Source: Lepisosteus oculatus (lineage: Eukaryota; Chordata; Actinopteri; Semionotiformes; Lepisosteidae). From it: 64,000 nucleotides of DNA. Under the pieces are notes generated by a model. The model did not search any database and had not been told where the DNA came from. It saw nothing but the letters and a program-made list of their open reading frames with translations. A program made the position numbers and the translations under genes. Where the stretch lies: assembly GCF_040954835.1 (NCBI RefSeq), contig NC_090704.1:40366979-40430978 (forward strand). Reading direction: 5' to 3'. Below are positions 55,440-64,000 of this stretch, in pieces (the stretch's first letter is position 1; every line of letters starts with the position of its first letter).

Positions 55440-55960
55440 GGGAACTAGAGGAACAAAGCTAGGTAAGGCCACCTGTGCTGGATAACAGGGCTAATGTAAA
55501 GAACATTAGCAGATCTCCGCCTCTCAGCAGTAGCAGCTATTTAGCCCATAAATCTGATCCCCCCTATCGAGTCGTGACAGCTCCAACCACCCCCCTCTCC
55601 CAATCCTCTGTGCCCCTTCCCTATCTCCTGGTGGCTGAAGTTATTTCAGACCAAGTTGAGAGTCCTGACAAAGCATGGTCAGGGCCACATCTTGGAACAT
55701 AAAAGTGGTGACAGCAGCAGGGCGAGAGTCTTATAGCCCTTTATATGGTTGGGAAAAGCAATAGGTTGTTAAATTTGCCCCGGTTTAAGCCCCCATGAAG
55801 AATTAATGGAATTCTACCCAGTTCCGCGGCACTGTGATAAATAACAAAGGGGCAGAAGAGCAAAAGCTAGCTTTTCACCTGTCTAACGCTTTCCCTCACA
55901 ACTGCCAGTTTACCAAGATAATGCAGCCGGGTGGGAAGGGCACAGCTACAGTACAGTACC
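55440..55960. promoter_or_regulatory. Candidate regulatory element with paired homeodomain motif
   Basis: Balanced, non-repetitive composition unlike the flanking AT-rich DNA. It holds an E-box CACCTG (55470-55475) and a perfect 8-bp inverted repeat GCTAATGT/ACATTAGC (55490-55497 and 55503-55510). It lies about 9.4-9.9 kb upstream of the sox9 start. Conservation was not tested. Confidence 0.4.
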
Positions 55961-56279
55961 TATTGATGTGATTTCCTTCTGACTATGAACATTTCAGGGA
56001 AACTTTAAGATTATGCCAGAGGAAACAATTACAGACATTAATTCTAGAATATACATGAGAATTCTCAGTCTTTTTTGTTTTTCGTGTTTGTTCATGGGAT
56101 TATTTGCTCTTTATGTAGGTTATTACTTACTATTCTGTTATTATTCCTATTTTTCCAACCCACTCACTGTGTCTGGTATAAGCATATAAATAACAATAGA
56201 AAGATTTGCATGACTTATTTTAAATAATTAGTTTAATGATAGAAATCCAAATGTTAAAAACATGCTGTACCCATCAGAG

Positions 56280-57470
56280 AATACTGATTTATTGGGCTGA
56301 TTGGGAGTTTGCCTGGCCAGATCAGAGCACTTGGGCACGGTCGCCTGTTGACACGTAGTATTTTGTTCTGGGTAAAGTTTAAACAAGACTTATCACACCC
56401 CTGACACCATCAGAAGGCAGGACTGATTTAAGAGTATTGCTTTCTCGCACCTTTCTAAAATGCCTCCTACTTTCAAAACTGTTCCAGTTCCCACTGCACT
56501 GTCAAAATGCTAGGCAGAGGAGTTTGCTTTAAGTAGGAGAAAAATTCAGTAAATGGGCAAAAAAAACTCCTGCCTGTAGAATCATGTACTAATGTTGAAC
56601 ATATAAGCTGAACTATCCAGCTTTAGGTGCTATAAAATACTTTTTGTAATATTCCAAATATATATAATATTAAATATACACAGTAAATATTCCTCTTACA
56701 TCTAAAAAAATCACTGGAATATATCTTTAAAACATGAAAAGGAATTGAAATCTCGCAAATAAGGCCCCTGGGAATTCGTTTTCACAAGAAGGATAGTGCT
56801 ATGTAAATACCTCACTTATCGTTCATTAGAAGAACAATGGCTTCCAGCGACAAGTCTCTTAATTCAAAGACAAATATGAACCTTCTTGTGTGCTTATAGT
56901 TAATTGCAATTGAAAGTAATCGTTTATCAGTGGGTGGTAAGTGCAACTGTTATTAAGCGAGTCAGTAGTTAACATCCAGAGCAAAAACTAGCTGAGTATC
57001 TTAGGCAGCATAATGGATTTTAAGATTGAATGTCCTCTGATTAATCACACAGTGTTTCAGGGATTTATGAAATACCACTAACAGACAGAAGCATTAGAAG
57101 TTTATTTATGTGCTGTGTAACCTGCTGTACCTTGATACAATTTATACTCATTTCCTCTAAGGTGCTGTAAATTCCTGAACTTTTATCTTTTCCTTTTATT
57201 GCGTGGTTTAGATCTGGAGATAGCACAAATCTCTTTCCTTCTCAGGTTTGGCTTTCTGGCAGACTGAGGTTCATTTTGGGCATACAGTTAGGGCATCTGT
57301 GGGAAAAAAAATGCATTCCTCCTCCTAAGAAGACTAATTGCTCTAGCTGAACTGACATCCCACTTTCCCAATGGCAATGGATCACAGCCTCTGTGAATAT
57401 GGTACAAGCAGAAGCTCCTTATTGCATCCGTGCCGAAAACTTAATTAATACTCAAATTAATTCTGAAATT
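56280..57470. promoter_or_regulatory. Candidate regulatory cluster
   Basis: Two low-repeat stretches (56280-56560 and 56750-57470). Visible motifs are a SOX-type AACAATGG (56833-56840) ten bases from CATTAG (56824-56829), and a palindromic TTAATTAA homeodomain site (57441-57448). A SOX site upstream of SOX9 would suit autoregulation, but single motifs of this length arise by chance. Confidence 0.3.
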
Positions 57471-57559
57471 GCAGTCTGTAGACATTGAAGTCAATGTGTA
57501 CACACTGGAATTAATAATTAGTTACATGTAAGGAAATGATAAGTCCAGATAAGTGGAAG

Positions 57560-57720
57560 ATGCCCAAATTGTGGTGCTGTAATTAGTGGAGTACCTCATG
57601 GATCTGTATTAGGACCACAGCCAATACGTATATTGACAAACTATATCCTGATATTGTTGAAATTAACTCTGTTTTGCAGATGATAACAATCTAGGCTGAT
57701 CAAACACTGTTAATCCAGAA
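57560..57720 (+). mobile_element. LINE reverse-transcriptase remnant
   Basis: 57588-57620 reads GVPHGSVLGPQ, a one-residue variant of the reverse-transcriptase motif GVPQGSVLGP. In a different frame, 57673-57684 reads FADD, the polymerase active-site box. The two are closer together than in intact L2/CR1-type elements and out of frame, so the copy is deleted and frameshifted. Confidence 0.75.
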
Positions 57721-57724
57721 CTGA

Positions 57725-59095
57725 GCTAACATAGACATTTCATATAGACAAAAGATGACAAACCGGCATTTAACATGTTTCTCGTATCTTTATAAATAAT
57801 GCTCATAACGGCTTTCCCCACCTGTCAGAGTCCTTAATCTTTGGTTTTCAAACCAGAGTAAACAGGATTTTCAGACATTTCTTCTACCATTAAAGGTTAC
57901 TCAGCTGAAGGAATTTCAAGTTACAAGTTACAAGCTTTTTCTTGAAAGATTTCCATTCAAGAACTTTGGTTCAAAAGTATACTGATTCAGGAGAGACAGA
58001 GGAGTTCAGTTGGCTTTTACAGTATGTGTGTGTTGACATGTGAGGTACTTCATTCACATTCAGCAATTCACAAATGTCCGCTGTTATTAAACTTTAAAAG
58101 AATTGAATAAGGGCTGTCACTTCTGTAAATAGGTCATACCACTGTTAGGTCTTGTAATCTTATTGTTTTTGAAAGCATGTCACATTTGGAGCATGTGAAC
58201 TATCAATAAATTGATTATGCATTTAGCTTATCTTTTTCAGTACAATGTATTCAATGGTTTCTCTCTTGCTTAATTATAAATAAGGTGTATTGATGGAGGG
58301 GGTTGAGCAATGTTCAACTGGTTCATGAAAATCCATTTTAAGTTTAAGATGTTTAGCAGACATAAATGGCCAGAATTAATTAATCGACAAGTTCACAATA
58401 TGTCTAATTTATTTGATTAGAAAGATGGTATTAGAGATAGATTTGCAATATGTTTCATTTCAACAACAAAATCTCCATTATTGGATATTAGAATAGTTAT
58501 GTTGAGGTGCTAGCTGATGGTAAATTCTTTGCAGAGACATGACAATATGATCATAACTGATCAATTTATTGCATATTTGTACAACAGTGTATCTCAGTAT
58601 ACAGTTTCAGTGGTAATATTGAGGATTGATCATACTTGTTTTAGTATTATGGCCAAATATAGCTCACCTCTGTCCTGAACTGCTGTGTGTAGATCATATT
58701 TCAATGCTGATTGTGATGTATATTGTACAGTCTTGAGCTTGAAAGTAGAGTTACATATTTCACACTGAAGTTCATGTCTGGTAACAAGAATCTTAAGTCT
58801 ACAAATTTAATGTTGACTTTTGTATCATTCCAAATTGCATTTTTAACCTTTTTAAGAGATGACAAAGTCATAGTGTTCAGGCATTTTTGTTGGTGTTATC
58901 TGGTACTGTATAGTTGCAAAAAATAAAGATGGTAATGATACAATTCAGCTCTTTTCAAATGGCCCATCTTGACTATTTTTATTTCATCCACATTTTGTTT
59001 TCAGTTACAGCCATGATGTTTGATTATCTCTGAGAATCTTAGACTTCAGTGCATAGTTGTATCGGTAAGCATATTTAGTACAGTATATAACTTTA
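57725..59095. other. 5' gene desert, nothing recognised
   Basis: AT-rich non-coding sequence. A short duplicated AAGTTAC unit sits near 57920. No ORF with family resemblance. Confidence 0.5.
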
Positions 59096-59099
59096 ATGC

Positions 59100-59225
59100 T
59101 TCCATTCATTTTCTAACTGCTTTTATCCAATACAGGGTAACTGGGGAGCTGGAGTCTAACCTAACAAGTAACAGGCACAAGGTGGGATACTTCCTGGACA
59201 GGATGCCAGTCCACTGCCAGTCCAT
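59100..59225 (-). mobile_element. L2-type LINE 3' end
   Basis: Reverse-complemented, this reads GTGGACTGGCATCCTGTCC, then TTGTGCCTGTTAC, then ACTCCAGCTCCCC, TATTGGATAAAAGCAG and a tail. That is the standard order of the 3' region of fish L2 elements. It is visibly similar to the copy at 63900-64000 on the other strand. Confidence 0.75.
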
Positions 59226-59229
59226 ACTT

Positions 59230-62200
59230 TAATTTAGTATTTAAAATACATTTGATACAAACTAGAATTCAGTGCAACTGAATTCACAAAAATAATCAAA
59301 TGCAAATTTAACTGCACAATTAGGATTGTGAAAATACTTTCATCTCACTGCAGTTAGTCAGTAGATGTGCTTTCATCCCTTCTAAATATGCTCCTTTGTA
59401 GTTAAAATATACAATAGGTAACAGGAAAACAACCTAGTTGGGTACAGTAGAAAGTTTGACACAATATATTGAAATTGAAATCTTATTACATCTCATCAGA
59501 CACCATTACTGACATAACAGCTAAAATAATACATACATACTGTACTAATCTAATTCTAATTGTCTTGGTTTGGTGGGGGAAGAACAAGCATTTAGTATGC
59601 TATATCTGTCTGATCTGAGGATCCTTCCAGAGTTAATCTGATTCTAAAAAACAAAGCAGCCCCTGTCAGCAACAGTTCACTGCAGCCCTCCTTTGCTTAG
59701 TGTGTGTCTTGGACAAGTCCGCTGTGTGCTTCTCGCTGACTCAGTCTCCCTCTCTGTGCTCACTGATCCCCAACCAGACTCAGAAGGAAATTACAGTTTA
59801 GGTCTCAATGATGTCATTCCCCCTTTTTCTTTTTTTCGGGCACCTGTATTTCGTGCCTTAGGGTGTAACTCCATGCAGTTTTATTTTTTTTTCCTATTTC
59901 TTTTCCATGTAACGAAAGCGAGATTTCTAAATATAGCCTGTTATGTCACATTGACGTAAGTTTGAAAGTCTGGCGACTTTGCTATTAACCACTTCCTTCA
60001 AACAACACACTCCAAAATCTCTATAGGTGCTGTGCAATATTTTAACTTCCTTATTTACTACACAGTTACTCAATAATGTTCATTCATGTCATGCTATAAA
60101 TGTTTATACAGGAAATGTATATGTATACATAAGTGTAAATAGACAGTGACTTCTTTAGGTCTTTCACAAAGGGTTTATGTACTGTAGTGGTGCATCAAAG
60201 TAAGAACTAGAATTTAATGTACAGTATTAATTAATAATGTAATAATGTTGAAATTTTAAAACAAAACAGCATTTACGTTTTGACAGATATTGTCAGGGAG
60301 GTATTGCATAGCAGATCCCTGTACATAAATCTGTAATTGCTTATAAATGTCTAAAGTGTTTAAATACTGTATGTGATGTGTACAGATATGAAACCTTTTT
60401 TTAAAGAACATAATGGAAGAATGTAAGTACAAATCTTTTTTTGTTGGTAAATATAACTTCTTTATTTTGTGGCTTATGAAGTAGATAAACAAATATATAT
60501 ATATATTAATTTAAATATATAAGTGATGCAATTTTCAAACCTATCCACTCATTGACCTGAGTTAAGAAAGCATAGTTTATGAACAAAATAGCTGAAATGC
60601 AATGAACACAATATCCTACTTTATATAACAAATCAGCCAATAGGTAATGCTGTTGTAAAATTGTACATTAAATTTTACTAGATGTTTTGCATCTGACAAA
60701 TGAATAACACAAAGAAACTTCCTTGGCGGAATTCTTCCTTTAGTTTGTATCATTCCTATATTGCCACATCTCCAATTCTTTCCAAGAAGCCCACAGATTC
60801 TCGGGCGAATGAAAAGGTTCATTCTTTTTTTGCGCAGTCACAGTTACACCTGTAAATGCCACAGTAATGAAAGAGCGGTGACATCTAACCCTGATGTGGT
60901 ACGGCTTGGTGAGGCGCTTCTAGAAGTATTTTTGTCCTGGTTGACCAGTTAACTGGACTAGTAAGTTATTTGTCTTCTCAGCCTGGAAATATTCTTGTAG
61001 CAAAAACAATCTAAAATCCACATACTCATGCAAAACATTGTGGAAAGAAACCAAATATAATTAGGATATATACTTATTTGTTTCAAAATCAAGTACACAT
61101 AGTCAAATGGGGTGCAATAATTGCATACAAAGCCTTTAATTAATTTTCCTTTGGTGCTCATGTTCTAGAGCTATTAATTGTTTTTTATAGCTGTTATGAA
61201 AGGAATACTACATGAGAAAGAGCTCCTGCCATTGTGAGGAGTGTAGTGAAGAACAGGAAACATTATCAGTTTTTATCTCTGTTATCACCACAGTACCACA
61301 GTAGTTTTATGAAATTAAAATGAAAATGATAGCCACTAATCCTGTAGTTTTTTTTTCCTTATGCTTGATCACTGGAACTTAATTAAAAAAATCAAGTTGG
61401 AGTTTTATGTGCCAATTTTGAATCACAGGTGCTGCCAGAAGATAAATGTTGGTCCTATTCTGATATATTTGTGTTTGTGTCTAGAAGATAAGGCAGCAAG
61501 GGGGAAATATTTGGCAAAAGTCGAAAGGGGGAAGGAGTGAACATTCTTTACATGTCCTTGTTGTTTGTTAAGCAATTGTGTAAAAGACAATATTTCTACA
61601 TCAATACTCGAGTAGCAATGTGTAAAACCATTTTTAACAATAGCAGTTGCAACAGGTGTCTAAAGCTTTTCATACTGTACATGCTCTTGAATAAAGGAGC
61701 TGAAGCGAATTGTTTTTTAGGGTACTAGTCACAATCCCATAGGCTCATGGGTTTAAAACCCAAAAGCAAACAGTACGATTGTTCCTTTGAAAAAGGTACC
61801 ATACTGGGTATTGGTGCAGTACCTTACTGCTTCAGTTAACCCAGGAGTTGGATCTGGATCTTAATGTGTGACAGAGATATCCATCCATAACTTCAGGACT
61901 GTTTTTATACTTTAAGCAGTTTTGAAATTAGGATAAACTATGTTGAGTCTTTAAGGACGTCAGTCTCTGATTCATTCTTTATTTTGATACAGTTAAAAAT
62001 GGAACATTTCTATGCTGGTTTGTCATACATAGAAGCAGCATACATCTTATTGAATACATGAGCTTTTTCCCTTCATATCTTGTTACCCGGTGACTCGTTA
62101 TTGCCAGTGACATCTCTTTACTATTATGCATCAATTTCACAGTTAAATAAAGCACTCATCCAATGTTTAAAACATAGAAAAATAATATTATGATCCATTA

Positions 62201-63025
62201 AATCACGGTTTTGCATTTTGCTGACAAACTTTCCTGAAAGGGGAAACAGAGAATGTCCACATGTGATTGCTTTGGAATGAAATGAGAGGTCATAATAAGG
62301 CACAACAGGGGAAGCTTTTCTTCTCTTTCCATTTTCTGTGGCTTTATTTTTAACGAGCACTTTGCAAAGTAGCGGAGGCAGTGTGAACCTGAGCAGGGTG
62401 TAGGGTCTGAAAGAGGTTAAGTGTAATATGTGCAAAGTACAGTATTCTCTGGGCACATCAGACCTCTGCCCAGCTATCCTGTATTCGGATCAGGTTCAGC
62501 ACAGTGGGGTGGCGGCTTAATTGGAGCAGCCCAGTAGTTATGGCCCAGAGCCCCTGGACCCCTGCTTCTACCTTCTAAAGTTACATGAAGGAAATTGTCC
62601 TACCTGATTTCCTGAGATCCAATATTTGAACAGCGTGTGTATGAGTTCAGTGGGAGGAAAGAGAGTGTAATTCAATCAAGTTTATTAGATTTTTCTGTGA
62701 TTGGTGTCCTCTGCTTGTCTGTTGACTTTCAGCCTAGTGGTCACCTGTGAGATAACAGCCCATAGCCATCCCTGCCAAGTAACACCTTAGTATTGTTACT
62801 ACCATTATTACATGGACATGGGGGCAGGCATAGCTGTGAAATTATTCAAAAAGAAAATGGAATAACCCACCATTAAGAAAAACTGTATGACAAAATTTAA
62901 GAACATCACAAACGTTAGAGAGCTAATTTTCTTAATTGGTTTCTTAATATCTATTCTCATAAAAATAATTGCCACTGTTTTTTATATAGATAATATTGGA
63001 TTGATGTGAAGGTCAAGCAGTGTGC
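59230..63025. other. 5' gene desert, nothing firmly recognised
   Basis: AT-rich non-coding DNA with a (TA)n run near 60493-60508. A GC-richer patch at 62455-62600 has no identifiable content. No coding frame resembles a known family. Confidence 0.5.
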
Positions 63026-63029
63026 TTCC

Positions 63030-63560
63030 TTATTACTGTCAACATTATCATCACCATTATTGTTATGCCGAGTGTGTGCTTAAGCAGGCTGGATTCCCCC
63101 CAGTGGCTTAGGTATGCAGACAGGAGTATTGAATCTGGCAGGGGAATGCATGCTGTTCTCACTGAGTAACCAGGCTATGTCACAAACACAGATGACTCAG
63201 TAGGTTATCAAGAAGCATTGACCTGCTTATCGCACTACCAAGGCCTGTAATTAAAAATATAGAGTTACCCTTACCTACAAGTGCACTCCCGTGACCTTCC
63301 CTGTGAGCCTTAATAACATTTTTTAATGAATTAACTCGTAAAGGTATTTTCAAAATGCTGACCTTGTCATTAAAAGGATGTCTCGGGAACCCCTCTATCT
63401 AGGTATTATGTTCTCTAATGACAGAGTCTGAATGTTAGTGCTTACGCATGGACATACAGGTCAATCCTTTCACCTGGCAGTGTGGCTCAGGGTTTTACAC
63501 TGCGCTGAATAATATGATTATTTTTCATGGGCCTTGACCTCTTCGCAGTGCTAAACAGAG
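63030..63560. promoter_or_regulatory. Candidate regulatory element
   Basis: Low-repeat, balanced composition about 17 kb upstream of sox9. Contains a consensus AP-1 site TGACTCA (63193-63199) and an inverted repeat AATAAT-ATG-ATTATT (63508-63522). Called on composition only; may be ordinary DNA. Confidence 0.28.
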
Positions 63561-63814
63561 AAAGGAGAAGGGAAGAAGGTTATTGTATTCATGTAATACA
63601 TAGTGCCAAAAAGGCTCTTTACTTATCACCCTGATTCATATAAAACAGAGCAACAGAAATCTATAGTAAATAATAATATAATCAAAGTATACTATCACAG
63701 TATAAATATAATTTGAACAGAAGGTAATAAATAACCTTTCAACACATACAGAGAAAATATTTTTTTACAGTGTTAACTTTAGGTCTTCCACTTTAAAAAT
63801 ATTTATAGTAGTGA

Positions 63815-64000
63815 TATCCTTCCACAGCCCAAAGACATGGTAGGTTAATTTGCTTCTGGGAAAAATAGCCCTGGTGTGAGTGTGTGCGTGTGTACATGTT
63901 TATGTATGCGTGTGCCCTGTGATGGACTGGCCTCTTGTCCAGGGTTTTTCTGTCTTGTGCCTGTTGCGTGCTGGGATAGGCTCTGGCTCCCTCACAGCCC
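63815..64000 (+). mobile_element. L2-type LINE 3' region, runs off the window
   Basis: Reads in order CACAGCCCAAAGACATGG, GGTTAATTTGCTTCTGG, a GTGTGAGTGTGTGCGTGTG run, TGTGATGGACTGGCC, TTGTCCAGGG and GCTGGGATAGGCTCTGGC. This is the familiar order of the L2 3' UTR in fish genomes. The final tail lies beyond base 64000. Confidence 0.8.

Noticed and set aside
61725..61870. Possible SINE with GGGTTTAAAACCC as B-box
   Set aside because: The motif is a simple palindrome, no A-box sits at the right distance, and no tail is present.

Overview
The window is vertebrate nuclear DNA, most likely from a ray-finned fish. It is AT-rich, intron-containing and mostly non-coding, with L2-type LINE remnants, tRNA-derived SINE pieces and a composite retroelement. 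The only protein-coding gene I can support is SOX9, on the minus strand in three exons (CDS 46064 to 43723, 479 residues). The protein lacks the long proline/glutamine/alanine tract of mammalian SOX9. It keeps a tetrapod-like transactivation region, which hints at a non-teleost ray-finned lineage (gar, bowfin, sturgeon or bichir type). That placement is an inference from remembered sequences, not a phylogeny.

Layout. About 1-41,700 is the 3' flank of SOX9. It is a gene desert with scattered transposon debris and several stretches of balanced composition that look like conserved regulatory DNA. At 41,774-41,948 there is an exon-like stretch on the plus strand. About 42,090-43,722 is the SOX9 3' UTR with a poly(A) signal, and 43,723-46,064 holds the coding exons and two short introns. 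About 46,065-46,530 holds the 5' UTR, with one small upstream ORF, and the proximal promoter (TATA-like, CCAAT and GC boxes). From 46,600 to 64,000 is the 5' flank, also a desert. It has a CpG-richer patch near 48.6-48.9 kb, two LINE coding remnants, two L2 remnants and further regulatory candidates.

How it works together. In vertebrates SOX9 sits in a very large gene desert whose distal enhancers drive expression in cartilage, neural crest, gonad and other tissues. The arrangement here fits that model: one developmental regulator and no other convincing gene in 64 kb. The enhancer candidates are inferences from motif density and composition, because no alignment was available. The clearest unexplained signals are three perfect inverted repeats built on the homeodomain core ATTAG, a several-fold excess of the 7-mer TACTGTA/TACAGTA across the desert, and a 521-bp composite insertion with 13-bp target-site duplications. 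No rRNA, intact tRNA, CRISPR array or bacterial-type feature was seen.
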